Notes: a model not told the origin generated them from the sequence alone. Positions 35,387 to 44,193 are shown, counted from the stretch's first letter. The stretch is 64,000 nucleotides of DNA from Bacteroidota bacterium (GCA_014584605.1 JACTMO010000062.1:1-64000); one strand, 5' to 3'. Made by a program: numbers and translations.

Positions 35387-37285
35387 ATGGACCGCACCGT
35401 ACGCCAGACCCTTCTCCTGGGCTCCGCCACCCTGCTGACCAGCTGCGCGGGCCTGCACCTGCACAAGGGTGATCGCGCCTTCGACCTGATGCAGTACGAA
35501 CGGGCCGTGCAGCACTACGACCGGGCCTTGGGCAGCTCGCCCGGGCGCCATGCACAGGTCATGCTCGCCGAGGCTTTATACCTGCGCAACGACCCGAACC
35601 GGGCTCGCGCGTTCTACGCCCTTGCGGATGCCGCGCATCCCCTGAGCGGCGACACAGCCCTGCACTACGGACAGGTCCTGCTCTCCACCGGGGAACCCGA
35701 TGCCGCGGCACCGCTCTTCCTGCGTGTGCTGGAGGAGACGCCCGAGGACCGCCGTGCCCAGGACCTGCTGGCCTCCACCCGTGATGTGGCCCTCTTCCAG
35801 GCCGACCGCGACCGCTACCTCGTGGAGCGCCTGACCATACCCGGGCTTTCCACGGCCTTCAGTGCATGCCCCCAGGGCGATGGGCTCCTGCTCGTGGGCG
35901 AACGGCCCGCACCGACGGCCAAGACCGACCCCTGGGACGGCCTCTCCTTCATGGACCTCTATACGGTGCGTACGGCCGACGCAACGGCCGTTCCCGCGGC
36001 CACACCGCTGCCCGGCGCGGTGAACGGACCCTACCACGAAGGGCCCGCCGTGCTGTCGCCCGAAGGACGTACGCTCTACTTCACCCGCAGCGACTACCTG
36101 AAGCGAAGGCTGCTGAAGGATGACGACAACACCAGCCACCTGATGCTGTTCCGTGCCACGCTGGACAGCACGGGACGCTGGGCCGGGCTGATCGACTTCC
36201 CGTACAACAGCCCCGACTGGAGCACCGGGCACCCCGCGCTGAGCACGGACGGCCGCACGATGTACTTCGTGAGCGACCGTCCCGGTGGGCTGGGGGGCAG
36301 CGACATCTGGATGAGCGAGGACAAGGGCGCCGGATGGACCGCGCCGGTGAACCTGGGCCCCACGGTGAACACCCCGGGCAACGAGCTCTTCCCGGTGGTG
36401 AACGGACGTTCGCTGTACTTCTCCTCCACGGCCCACCGTAACATGGGCGGCCTTGATGTGTTCGAGACGCATCCGGAGAACGCCGGCTGGAGCACCCCGC
36501 GCAACATGAACGCGCCGCTGAACACGCCCTTCGACGACTTCGGCCTGGTGCTCGACAGCACCGAACAGGGCGGATACCTCAGCAGCAACCGGGAAGGTAG
36601 CGACCAGGTGTACACCTTCCGGGTCCAGGTCCCCACCTTCGTTGTGCAAGGGGATGTGGGCGGCGACAACGACCCCTACCTGCCCAATGTGCAGGTGACG
36701 ATCACCGACCTGGCCCTGAACGAGGACAGGACCGCGATCACCGGCCCGGACGGCGCCTTCACCTTCGCCCTGCGGCCCAACGCCGACTACCGCATCAGGG
36801 CCATGCACGCCGACCACCTTACGCGCACGGTGGAGCTGAGCACCAAAGGCCTGGTGCGTTCGGACACGCTGCAGCAGCACATCCGGCTGCAGGGCGCCCG
36901 GGTGGGGCAAAGCTTCGTGCTGAACAACATCTACTACGACTACGACAAGTGGGACATCCGTCTGGATGCCGCCAAAGAGCTGGACCATGTGGTGCAGCTG
37001 ATCAACGACAACCCGCACCTGAGCTTCGAGCTCAGCGCCCACACCGATGCACGGGGCAGTGAGCCGTACAACCTGGTGCTGAGCGACGCGCGGGCCAACA
37101 GCGCCGTGAACTACCTGATCCGCCGGGGTGCCGACCCGGCCCGTATCCAGGCCATGGGTTACGGCGAGGAACGGCTGGTGAACGGTTGTCGCAACGGCGT
37201 ATCGTGCGACGAGGAGGAACATCAGGCCAACCGCCGCACCGAGTTCAAGGTGGTGCGCGTGGAGCAGGCCGATGCCGACCGGTAG
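35387..37285 (+). CDS. porE: PorE-like lipoprotein: TPR, WD40-like propeller, CRD and OmpA domain
   Basis: The 632-residue lipoprotein (lipobox LLTSC, Cys20) has four parts in order. These are TPR helices (residues about 25-140), a PD40/WD40-like propeller (LSPEGRTLYFTRS, LSTDGRTMYFVSDRPGGLGG, VVNGRSLYFSST), a carboxypeptidase-regulatory-like fold (VQVTITDLALNEDRTAITG) and a C-terminal OmpA domain (SAHTDARGSEPYNLVLSDAR). The same order is known for PorE of the T9SS, whose OmpA domain binds peptidoglycan. The gene begins 2 bases after the SprF gene. It may be the core PorE or a paralogue dedicated to this adhesin; the sequence alone cannot tell. Confidence 0.87.
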   Translation: MDRTVRQTLLLGSATLLTSCAGLHLHKGDRAFDLMQYERAVQHYDRALGSSPGRHAQVMLAEALYLRNDPNRARAFYALADAAHPLSGDTALHYGQVLLSTGEPDAAAPLFLRVLEETPEDRRAQDLLASTRDVALFQADRDRYLVERLTIPGLSTAFSACPQGDGLLLVGERPAPTAKTDPWDGLSFMDLYTVRTADATAVPAATPLPGAVNGPYHEGPAVLSPEGRTLYFTRSDYLKRRLLKDDDNTSHLMLFRATLDSTGRWAGLIDFPYNSPDWSTGHPALSTDGRTMYFVSDRPGGLGGSDIWMSEDKGAGWTAPVNLGPTVNTPGNELFPVVNGRSLYFSSTAHRNMGGLDVFETHPENAGWSTPRNMNAPLNTPFDDFGLVLDSTEQGGYLSSNREGSDQVYTFRVQVPTFVVQGDVGGDNDPYLPNVQVTITDLALNEDRTAITGPDGAFTFALRPNADYRIRAMHADHLTRTVELSTKGLVRSDTLQQHIRLQGARVGQSFVLNNIYYDYDKWDIRLDAAKELDHVVQLINDNPHLSFELSAHTDARGSEPYNLVLSDARANSAVNYLIRRGADPARIQAMGYGEERLVNGCRNGVSCDEEEHQANRRTEFKVVRVEQADADR

Positions 37286-37289
37286 GCGG

Positions 37290-37511
37290 TCACTCCCCGT
37301 CGGAGCGATGCAGGAAGGGCCAGCTCTGGGCCGCCGTCAACTCGGCGACATGGAGCTCTCCGGCGCCATCGCGCCACTGGCACGAGACCTGTCGTGCGCG
37401 CAGGCGGCCGCCTCGCACGGGCACCACGCGTTCGGTGGTCATGCGGTCCTTCCGTTCCCGCACGCGGGGAGCCAGGGCGGCGCGTTGCATGGCTCCAAGA
37501 TAGGCGTTCAC
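37290..37511 (-). CDS. Possible small basic protein (73 or 50 residues)
   Basis: A short open frame fills the gap between the PorE-like gene (convergent, 4 bases away) and the J-domain gene. The likely start is the ATG at 37442 (MTTERVVPVRGGRLRARQ), giving 50 residues; the longer version starts at 37511. It has no signal peptide or recognisable domain. In GC-rich DNA such frames can arise by chance, so this call is tentative. Confidence 0.35.
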   Translation of the reverse strand: MNAYLGAMQRAALAPRVRERKDRMTTERVVPVRGGRLRARQVSCQWRDGAGELHVAELTAAQSWPFLHRSDGE

Positions 37512-37546
37512 CCGGTAACCGCCGCTCCGGTGGCCGAAACGCCCGG

Positions 37547-37987
37547 TCAGGCCGCCACCGCGCTGCTCACGCGACGCTGGGGGAAGGCGCCGATCAGATG
37601 GCGCCGCACGAAGCGGGCCGTGGCATCGGCCGCCACGAACTTATTGTAGGTGTTGGCCGGTACGCCCACGAACGCATGCTCGCTGCCGTCGCCGAAGCTC
37701 AGGCTGAGCACGCGCCCCTTGTACTGCCAGCCCGTGATGCCGCTGGAAAGGGTGCGCTCGAACTCCTCGGCCCGCATCGCCCGCGTCTCCGGATGCAGGC
37801 CTTCCAACAGCTTGTACGAGGCGATGATCCGCTGGCTCATCGCCTCGGCCTCGGCGCGTCCGGCCTCATCGGTGAACCGGTCCGGATGGTGCTGCTTCAT
37901 CAACCCCTTGTACAAGCTGTTCAGCTCCCTGAGCGACAGGTCCGGGGATGCCCCCAGCAGGGCGCGGCTTTCGGCGATCTCCTTCAT
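37547..37987 (-). CDS. J-domain protein with C-terminal KTSC domain
   Basis: A 146-residue cytosolic protein. Residues about 5-60 form a J domain with the signature HPD at residues 34-36 (KQHHPDRFTD), so it probably stimulates an Hsp70. The C-terminal 60 residues (GWQYKGRVLSLSFGDGSEH, then the FVRRHLIGAFP region) match the KTSC domain, a small fold of unknown function often found in single-domain proteins. The frame is open much further upstream across the NRDE gene; the ATG at 37987 starts the J domain and has a GACCTTTG box 20 nt upstream. Confidence 0.82.
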   Translation of the reverse strand: MKEIAESRALLGASPDLSLRELNSLYKGLMKQHHPDRFTDEAGRAEAEAMSQRIIASYKLLEGLHPETRAMRAEEFERTLSSGITGWQYKGRVLSLSFGDGSEHAFVGVPANTYNKFVAADATARFVRRHLIGAFPQRRVSSAVAA

Positions 37988-38106
37988 GGCCTTCGGTTTT
38001 CGGGCCGCAAAGGTCGGTTTTCCGAGCGGATCCCCGAACAGGGACGGGGCTCCTCGCCCGACCCGGGGCTGCAGCCTTGCTTCTGCGGAATGGTCCGCGG
38101 TCGCGG

Positions 38107-38114
38107 TACCTTCG
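38107..38114 (+). promoter_or_regulatory. Candidate -7 box (TACCTTCG) of the NRDE gene
   Basis: TACCTTCG ends 5 nt before the ATG at 38120. It is the same octamer and nearly the same spacing as at 7869 and 19465. Confidence 0.42.
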
Positions 38115-38119
38115 GGGAA

Positions 38120-38896
38120 ATGTGCCTGATCGCCCTGGCCTACAAGGCGCATCCGCGCTATCCGTTGATCGTGGCGGCCAACCGCGACGAGTTCCTGGAC
38201 CGCCCCGCCCTGTCGGCGCATTTCTGGGAGGGGGCCCCGCATGTGCTGGCCGGACGCGACCTCCAGGCCGGCGGGACCTGGCTGGGGGTGAGCCGTCGCG
38301 GGCGCTTCGCGGCCATTACCAACCACCGCGACCTGCGTCGGGCACCCGTGGACGGCCCCTCCCGGGGACTGCTCGTACGCCGCGCGCTGGACGTTGACCC
38401 GCCTGAAGTTGGAACCTACATGGGCTTCAACCTGATCTACGGTGCCTTCGATGCCCTGCGCTACCGCAACAACGTGCAGCCCGTGGACGAGCCGCTTCCC
38501 GCCGGCATCCACGGCCTGAGCAACCACCTGCTGAACTCCCCCTGGCCCAAGGTGCTGCGCGCCACCTCGCGCCTCGCCCGGCTGCTGGAGGGGCCCGACG
38601 GCAGGCTGGTGGCGGGCCTTTTTGACCTGCTGGCCGATCGCCGCGAAGCACCGGACGGATCGCTGCCGGACACGGGCCTGTCCCTGGAGCAGGAGCGCAG
38701 GGTCTCGGCCATTTTCATCCGCTCCCCGAGGTACGGCACACGATGCAGCACGGTGGTCCTGGTGGACGTCGATGGTCGGGTGTTCTTCGAGGAGCGTGCC
38801 GCCCATGGAGGGCAGCGGGTGCGGGAGTCCTTCGTCATCGGACCGGATGAAGCATCCGGACAGCGCGCCATACCGCAGGCTTCCGGGTCGATCTGA
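38120..38896 (+). CDS. NRDE-family (TANGO2-like) protein
   Basis: The 258-residue product starts MCLIALAYKAHPRYPLIVAA and carries the family-naming motif NRDEF at residues 21-25, followed by GRDLQAGGTWLGVS, a second conserved block. Cys2 could become the N-terminal nucleophile after Met removal, as in Ntn hydrolases, but activity has not been established for the family. TANGO2 relatives have been linked to heme handling and lipid metabolism in other organisms; the role in Bacteroidota is unknown. The frame is open upstream from 37394, but homology begins at Met-Cys. Confidence 0.88.
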   Translation: MCLIALAYKAHPRYPLIVAANRDEFLDRPALSAHFWEGAPHVLAGRDLQAGGTWLGVSRRGRFAAITNHRDLRRAPVDGPSRGLLVRRALDVDPPEVGTYMGFNLIYGAFDALRYRNNVQPVDEPLPAGIHGLSNHLLNSPWPKVLRATSRLARLLEGPDGRLVAGLFDLLADRREAPDGSLPDTGLSLEQERRVSAIFIRSPRYGTRCSTVVLVDVDGRVFFEERAAHGGQRVRESFVIGPDEASGQRAIPQASGSI

Positions 38897-38899
38897 GGG

Positions 38900-38917
38900 C
38901 CGTCGCGAAGGCGACGG
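38900..38917. terminator. Hairpin between convergent genes
   Basis: CCGTCGC (38900-38906) and GCGACGG (38911-38917) form a perfect 7-bp stem with the 4-nt loop GAAG, just after the NRDE stop. A second smaller inverted repeat, GGTGC/GCACC, follows at 38921-38936. No T-run is seen. Confidence 0.5.
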
Positions 38918-38941
38918 GCAGGTGCGGCCATGCACCCGTCG

Positions 38942-40486
38942 TCAGATCTCCGATCCCTTCCCGGCCCTTTGCCGCACGGCCTCGCTGTAGCTGATGCCCT
39001 CCACCTTGGAAGCGCTCCAGGCCATGAAGTCGAAATACTTCAATGCCAGGCGCTCCATCGGGTCCTCCATCAATTCGTTGAGCTTGTTGTAGAGGTTGCG
39101 GTGCAGTTCGCGCCGCGCGGCGGGCTGTGTGGTGCGCGCCAGGCGTTTCACGTTATCGATCAGCACCGTTTCCGTGGCGTTCGCCCGGTGCCGCTTGCTG
39201 AGGAAGCGATGGGTGCTGCGTACGATGTACTCCAGCAGGTCGTAGTTGCCCAGCTCGTAGTGCACCACCAGGTTGAACAGGCGGGCGTAGGTGAAGAGGT
39301 CCTGCCGCAGGGTGGGCTCGGTGTCGTTGAGCAGCTTGTTCAGCCAGAACAGCGCCTTGTTCATCTCGCCGGCGCCGAAGTGCACACAGCTCAGCGCCCA
39401 CCAGAACTCCAGTTCCTGTTCCTTGTGGAGACGTCCTCCTTCCCGTTCCAGCCCGGCCAGCACGTCGGGGACCAGCTCCAGCGCCCGGGTGTGCTCGCCC
39501 ATCCGGTCCAGCAGGCGCAGTTCCCCCAGAAAGCTGGCGTTGAACACCTGCACGGCGATCTGGAGCCCACCGAAGCCCTTCACCTCCGGCATCCCGCGCA
39601 TGAGCTTGATATGCTCGCGCGCGCCCTTGAACTCGCCCAGCTCGATCTGTGCGTTGATGATGTAGTGCAGCGTGCGGACGTAGCGCTTGGCCAGGTCGCT
39701 CCGCAGGGCCGGTTCGCGGTCCAGGATCTCCTTTACGCGCAGGAACTTGGAGAGGCCCGTACGCCAGTCGCGTTTGGCCCAGGCGCAGAAGCCCTGTGTA
39801 TAGTAACAGATGGTGGCCGCACGGTGGCTCAGCGCCGTGTTGCGCCCCACGATCAGCGGATGCTGCGCGATCTCCTCCACCATGGCATGCTCCTCCTCGC
39901 TGCGCACATAGCCCCCGCTGCGGAACACGTAATTGATCTTGCTGTACAGGATGTGGTAGGCCGCCAGGTTCCGCAGCTTTTCCAGCACCTCGCTCTCCTC
40001 GGTGATCAGCCCATCCAGGTCCTTGGTGAACTCCCCGCTCTCATAGGCCTCTTCCAGAAGCATCTTCTCCCAGTTGAGCAGCTCGAAGAGGTAGTAGAAC
40101 TTTTCGTTCTCCCGCGCGATCCGCTTGGCGCGCAGCAACAGCTTGTTGCACTCCTTGTACAGCGCCTTGTCGTACAGGATCTCGATGTTCTTGATCTCCT
40201 GCTTGAGGATCCCGCTGATCGTGCTCTCGGCGTGATAGGCCCGCAGCGCCTTGAGGATCAGTTTGTACAGGTGGTTCTTCTCCGAGGGAAAGTGACGGAT
40301 GAAGGTCTCCCTGGCGAACTGTCGCTTCAGCGCCTCCTCATCGTAGGTGCGCTGCCTGTCCACCGCATCGAAGATCCGCAGGTAGTTCTTGTCGCCCGCC
40401 TGCAGCGTGCTGTGCAGCTTGAAGAAGCGCTTCTCGCTCTTGGTGAGCGAACGGACCAGGTCGTGCAGTTCGGTGCTCGGTTTCAT
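38942..40486 (-). CDS. Helical-repeat (TPR-like) protein of unknown function
   Basis: A 514-residue protein without signal peptide or membrane segment, so probably cytosolic. It is almost entirely predicted alpha-helix, with spaced Leu/Ala/Tyr patterns typical of TPR-like solenoids (for example ALFWLNKLLNDTEPTLRQDL and YARLFNLVVHYELGNYDLLE). It opens with MKPSTELHDLVRSLTKSEKR. Proteins of this size and opening are seen as conserved hypotheticals in Bacteroidota. It has its own perfect -7 box 26 nt upstream and no operon partner. I cannot assign a function. Confidence 0.85.
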   Translation of the reverse strand: MKPSTELHDLVRSLTKSEKRFFKLHSTLQAGDKNYLRIFDAVDRQRTYDEEALKRQFARETFIRHFPSEKNHLYKLILKALRAYHAESTISGILKQEIKNIEILYDKALYKECNKLLLRAKRIARENEKFYYLFELLNWEKMLLEEAYESGEFTKDLDGLITEESEVLEKLRNLAAYHILYSKINYVFRSGGYVRSEEEHAMVEEIAQHPLIVGRNTALSHRAATICYYTQGFCAWAKRDWRTGLSKFLRVKEILDREPALRSDLAKRYVRTLHYIINAQIELGEFKGAREHIKLMRGMPEVKGFGGLQIAVQVFNASFLGELRLLDRMGEHTRALELVPDVLAGLEREGGRLHKEQELEFWWALSCVHFGAGEMNKALFWLNKLLNDTEPTLRQDLFTYARLFNLVVHYELGNYDLLEYIVRSTHRFLSKRHRANATETVLIDNVKRLARTTQPAARRELHRNLYNKLNELMEDPMERLALKYFDFMAWSASKVEGISYSEAVRQRAGKGSEI

Positions 40487-40512
40487 GTCCGTGGGATCGC
40501 AAGGAAGGCTTT

Positions 40513-40520
40513 CAAAGTTA
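40513..40520 (-). promoter_or_regulatory. -7 box (TAACTTTG) of the helical-repeat protein
   Basis: Perfect TAnnTTTG on the minus strand, 26 nt before the ATG at 40486. Confidence 0.52.
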
Positions 40521-40695
40521 TTGAAGCAACGCTAATGTGGGGTTGGTATGACCCGCGCCCACCGGGCTTCCGTGCCAGCGGTCCATTGTGTTCCCGTCGA
40601 TGCACGGGCCGATCCCGCCCCGCCCGCTTCAGGGTGACGCAAGGCCGCTGTTCCCGGTCGCCCTGTACCGTGTCGTACTTCCTCACCCGTCCGGT

Positions 40696-40703
40696 TAGCT
40701 TTG
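40696..40703 (+). promoter_or_regulatory. -7 box (TAGCTTTG) of the second M1 peptidase
   Basis: Perfect TAnnTTTG. It overlaps an upstream in-frame start codon at 40701, so that start would not be transcribed in full; this supports the ATG at 40770. The rest of the 283-base gap (40487-40769) holds no gene. Confidence 0.52.
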
Positions 40704-40769
40704 GACACGATCAAGCTGCGGTGCGTGGTCCCGAAGGGGGCGCCCGGACCGCCTCGACCGACCTCCATC

Positions 40770-43196
40770 ATGCGCCTGCCCGTACTGCTCGTCGCCAGCC
40801 TGTCCCTGGCCACCGCCACTTCACAGACCACCTGCCTGGACGGCAAACGTTCCGGCCCCATGGCGCTCCAACGGGGCGGGCTCCAGGACCAGCGCAGCGA
40901 CAGCATCGACATCCTGCACACGGCGATACACCTGGACCTCACCGACTGGCAGAACGACCGGCTCGAAGCCCGCACCGATCTGCGCCTGACACCGCTGGTG
41001 CCGGGCGTATCCACCGTTCGCCTGGACCTGATCGACCTGACCGTGGATTCCGTCCTTGACGCCGGAGGCACCGCCCTGGGCCACCTGCATTCGGGCGGCC
41101 TGCTGACGGTGGACCTCGGTCAGCCCCATGCGCCCGGCGACACGCTCACCCTCCGCGTGCACTACCACGGTGAGCCGGCCACCGACCCGAGCGATTTCGG
41201 AGGCTTCTACCTGGAGAGCCAATACCTGTACAACCTGGGCGTGGCCTTCACCAGCCAGCCGCACAGCTACGGGCGAAGCTGGTTCCCCTGCTTCGACAAC
41301 TTCGTGGAACGCTCGGCCTTCAGTTTTCACATCCGCACCAACGGCGGGCGCAGTGCCTGGTGCAACGGCCGCACGATGGGCATCACCGCACTGGGTGGCG
41401 ACACCCTGCTCACCGAGTGGGACCTGCAGGAGCCCATCCCGAGCTACCTGGCCTCGGTGGCCGCGGCCAACTACCGCAGCATCCACCTGGACTTCGTCAG
41501 CATCGACGGCGACAGCATCCCGGTGGACCTGGTGGCACTGCCCGGGGACACCGCCCAGATGCGAGCCTCCTTCGTGCACCTCCAGGATGCCTTCGCACGG
41601 TTCGAGAGCTGCTTCGGGGCCTACCGGTGGAACCGCATCGGCTACCATCTGGCCAGCCGCGGGGCCATGGAGCACAGCACCAACATCACCTACCCGGACT
41701 TCATCGCCGACGGCTCCACCCAGTACGAGGCCACCATGGCCCATGAACTGGCCCACCAGTGGTTCGGCGACCTGGTGACCTGCGCCCGGGCCGAGGAGAT
41801 GTACCTCAACGAAGGCTTCGCCGAGTACCTGAGTTACCTCTTCCTCGAAGCCGTGCAGGGACCGGACCGTTACCGCAGCACCGTGCGGGCCAACCACTAC
41901 GCCATGCTGCGCCGGTGCCACTGGGAGGACGAAGGCCACTACGCCCTGGCCGATGTGCCCCAGGACCACACTTACGGCGAGCACAGCTACAACAAGGGCG
42001 CCGACGTGCTGCACACCCTGCGCAGCTACCTGGGCGAAGCGGCGTTCTGCAGCGGGCTCACCTCCTTCCTGGACAGCCACGCGTTCCAGGCGGTGACCAC
42101 CGCCCAGCTGCGCGACCACCTTACCGCCGCCACCGGACAGGACCTCACCGCCTTCTTCGACGACTGGATCCTGCAACCCGGTTGGGCCGGCTTCGAGGTG
42201 GACTCCTTCAGCGTGGTGCCCCAGGGCGGCACGTTCACCACCACCGTCCATGCCGAACAGAAACTGCGTGCCGCGCAGCACCTGTACACCGATGTGCCCA
42301 TGACCGTGGCGCTCGTGAGCGCCAGCGGCGCGCGCTGGAGCCCGGCCGACCCGGTGTACCTGGGCGGCGCGCAGACGACCTTCTCGGTGGACGCACCTTT
42401 CGCGCCCGTGGACGTGCTGTTCAACACGGATGACCGGATCAGCCAGGCCGTGACCGCTACCGACGACACCCTGACCGGTCCGGGCACCGTGAGCTTCCAG
42501 CACACCGACCTGATGCTCATCGCGCAGAGCGTGCCGGCCCCGGTGCCGCTGCGCGTGGAACAGTACTGGACCCCCGCCGACCCCTGGTGCGATCAGCCCT
42601 TCCTCTACCAGCCATCGCCCGACCGCTGGTGGCGTGTGCATGGCAGCTTCCCCACCGGGACCCAGGTGCGGGCACGGATCAACTACGACGGGCGTGCCAG
42701 CAGCGCCGGCGGCCTGGACGTGGCCCTGATGGAGGACCTGCCGGGACTGCCCTTCCACGAGGACAGCCTGGTGCTGCTCTACCGGCCTGATGCGCATTTC
42801 CCCTGGACCCTTTGGCCGCAGCAAACGCGAAGCACCCTGAACAGCCCCACGGACCGGACCGGCCGCATCGAGGCCGATAACATGCAACCCGGTGATTACG
42901 CCCTGGCACGCCGGACCAGCGCAGTGGGCCTGCCTCCTGCCGTGACCCAGGGTCCGGCACGGACCTGGCCGGACCCCGCTTCGGACCAGCTGATGATCGA
43001 ATGGCCTGGCGGTGCGGCACCCGGGACCGTGGTGCGGCTGCGCGATGCCGCCGGCCGGCTGCTGCTGGAGGCCCCCCTGGCCGGTGCGCTCACCCGGCTG
43101 GCGATCGGCCACCTGCCTCCCCAGACCGTGCTGGTGACCGCAGCCGGGCCCGGTATGGCCGAACGCACCATCGGTCGATGCACCGTGCACCGCTGA
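40770..43196 (+). CDS. M1-family metallopeptidase with probable T9SS C-terminal domain
   Basis: Secreted 808-residue zinc peptidase with signal peptide LPVLLVASLSLATATS. The zinc site is HELAHQWFGD (His325, Glu326, His329) with Glu348 in YLNEGFAEY. The exopeptidase motif usually written GAMEN reads GAMEH (298-302), so Asn is replaced by His. The catalytic domain ends near residue 480. The C-terminal 80 residues (from WPDPASDQLMIEW) resemble a type A T9SS sorting domain. It is distinct from the M1 gene at 4787, which lacks such a tail. It is convergent with the Fic gene, with 6 bases between stops. Confidence 0.9.
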   Translation: MRLPVLLVASLSLATATSQTTCLDGKRSGPMALQRGGLQDQRSDSIDILHTAIHLDLTDWQNDRLEARTDLRLTPLVPGVSTVRLDLIDLTVDSVLDAGGTALGHLHSGGLLTVDLGQPHAPGDTLTLRVHYHGEPATDPSDFGGFYLESQYLYNLGVAFTSQPHSYGRSWFPCFDNFVERSAFSFHIRTNGGRSAWCNGRTMGITALGGDTLLTEWDLQEPIPSYLASVAAANYRSIHLDFVSIDGDSIPVDLVALPGDTAQMRASFVHLQDAFARFESCFGAYRWNRIGYHLASRGAMEHSTNITYPDFIADGSTQYEATMAHELAHQWFGDLVTCARAEEMYLNEGFAEYLSYLFLEAVQGPDRYRSTVRANHYAMLRRCHWEDEGHYALADVPQDHTYGEHSYNKGADVLHTLRSYLGEAAFCSGLTSFLDSHAFQAVTTAQLRDHLTAATGQDLTAFFDDWILQPGWAGFEVDSFSVVPQGGTFTTTVHAEQKLRAAQHLYTDVPMTVALVSASGARWSPADPVYLGGAQTTFSVDAPFAPVDVLFNTDDRISQAVTATDDTLTGPGTVSFQHTDLMLIAQSVPAPVPLRVEQYWTPADPWCDQPFLYQPSPDRWWRVHGSFPTGTQVRARINYDGRASSAGGLDVALMEDLPGLPFHEDSLVLLYRPDAHFPWTLWPQQTRSTLNSPTDRTGRIEADNMQPGDYALARRTSAVGLPPAVTQGPARTWPDPASDQLMIEWPGGAAPGTVVRLRDAAGRLLLEAPLAGALTRLAIGHLPPQTVLVTAAGPGMAERTIGRCTVHR

Positions 43197-43202
43197 GCCC
43201 CG

Positions 43203-44171
43203 TCAACCAGCAGGCAAATAGCGGGCGTTGCGACCGGTGCCTTCACGGACCAGTCGGCCGTTGGCCACGGCCTCGCACAGGTCGCGACTGGCGGTGGCAG
43301 AGGCGATGCCCGGAAAGCGCGCCCGGTAGTCCTTGCGCCTGAACCACCGTCCGGGCGGCTGCTGTAGGAACGCCGTCATCCGGTCGGCCCCGCTGCGCGA
43401 AGGATCGGGCATGGCCAGCAGCTCGGCCAGGGCTTCATCGATGCGTTCGAGCATGTAGGTGATGAAGCCGCCGCAGTCGCCCTGCCGGTCCGCGTACTCC
43501 AGCGCGGCGTGGTAGGCCGGCTGGGTGCGGCGAATGAAAGCCTCCACGGGCAGGTAGGCGAAGACCGGCCAATGGTGCATGAGCACGCGCCGCTGCCACA
43601 GTCGCGCCAGGCGCCCGTTGCCCGCGCTGAAGGGCCGCAGGTATACCAGGGCGAAATGCAGCATGCAGCTCACGATCACGGGCGGGGTGTCGTCGTTCTC
43701 TACGATGTGCAGCAGTTCGGCCACCTTCACCGGCAGGTCGTCCACGGGCGCCTGGCGCAGGGGAGCAGGATCGCCGTACACCACGTCCATGGGCCCGGTG
43801 CGGAAGTGCCCGGCATCCAGGGCCAGTCCATGCATCAGCACGCCATGCGCCTGCCTCAGGTCGTCCACCGCGTGCGGGTCCAGGGCGGGCAGCAGCTCCA
43901 GGGCGCGATGCGTGTTCACGACTTCCAGGGCAGCCTGGTCGGGCCCGGCCAGTGGGCGGCTCACCAGTTCGGCCACGGGCAGGGGATCCAGCACGCTGCC
44001 CTCCAAGGCCAGCATGGCCTGCACGGCGCTCACCCGGTAGGCTTTCGAGAGCCCGGGAGCCGGGGCCTGCAGATGCCGGGCCTGCACCTCGCCCAAGCGG
44101 TGGTGGATGGTGGTCAGCAGGTTCAGCATCCGGCTGTGGAAGGTGTAAAAGGTATAGGCCGAGGAGATCAT
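43203..44171 (-). CDS. Fic-family protein with degenerate catalytic motif
   Basis: The 322-residue product has the Fic core followed by a C-terminal winged-helix-like segment (GRWFRRKDYRARFP onward). The canonical active-site loop HPFxDGNGR reads RPFSAGNGR (residues 179-187): the catalytic His is Arg and the metal-binding acidic residue is Ala, while the GNGR anion-binding part is kept. An ALEG element (Glu57, Gly58) sits where class II Fic proteins carry the inhibitory helix. AMP transfer by the usual mechanism is therefore unlikely. ATG at 44171 is preferred to 44192, because the -7 box places the transcription start between them. Confidence 0.82.
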   Translation of the reverse strand: MISSAYTFYTFHSRMLNLLTTIHHRLGEVQARHLQAPAPGLSKAYRVSAVQAMLALEGSVLDPLPVAELVSRPLAGPDQAALEVVNTHRALELLPALDPHAVDDLRQAHGVLMHGLALDAGHFRTGPMDVVYGDPAPLRQAPVDDLPVKVAELLHIVENDDTPPVIVSCMLHFALVYLRPFSAGNGRLARLWQRRVLMHHWPVFAYLPVEAFIRRTQPAYHAALEYADRQGDCGGFITYMLERIDEALAELLAMPDPSRSGADRMTAFLQQPPGRWFRRKDYRARFPGIASATASRDLCEAVANGRLVREGTGRNARYLPAG

Positions 44172-44172
44172 G

Positions 44173-44192
44173 ATGCTATCATTTGATACCAT
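44173..44192. promoter_or_regulatory. 20-bp palindrome at the Fic transcription start: probable operator
   Basis: ATGCTATCATTTGATACCAT pairs with itself at nine of ten positions. The core TATCA-TT-TGATA is a perfect inverted repeat. It lies between the fic -7 box and the ATG at 44171, at the expected transcription start, which is a classic repressor site position. Autoregulation by the winged-helix end of the Fic protein is possible but unproven. Confidence 0.65.
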
Positions 44193-44193
44193 G

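Noticed and set aside
43203-44171. Fic gene as a pseudogene
   Set aside because: The frame is intact over 322 codons with a good promoter and a preserved GNGR, so active-site substitution without decay is more likely.
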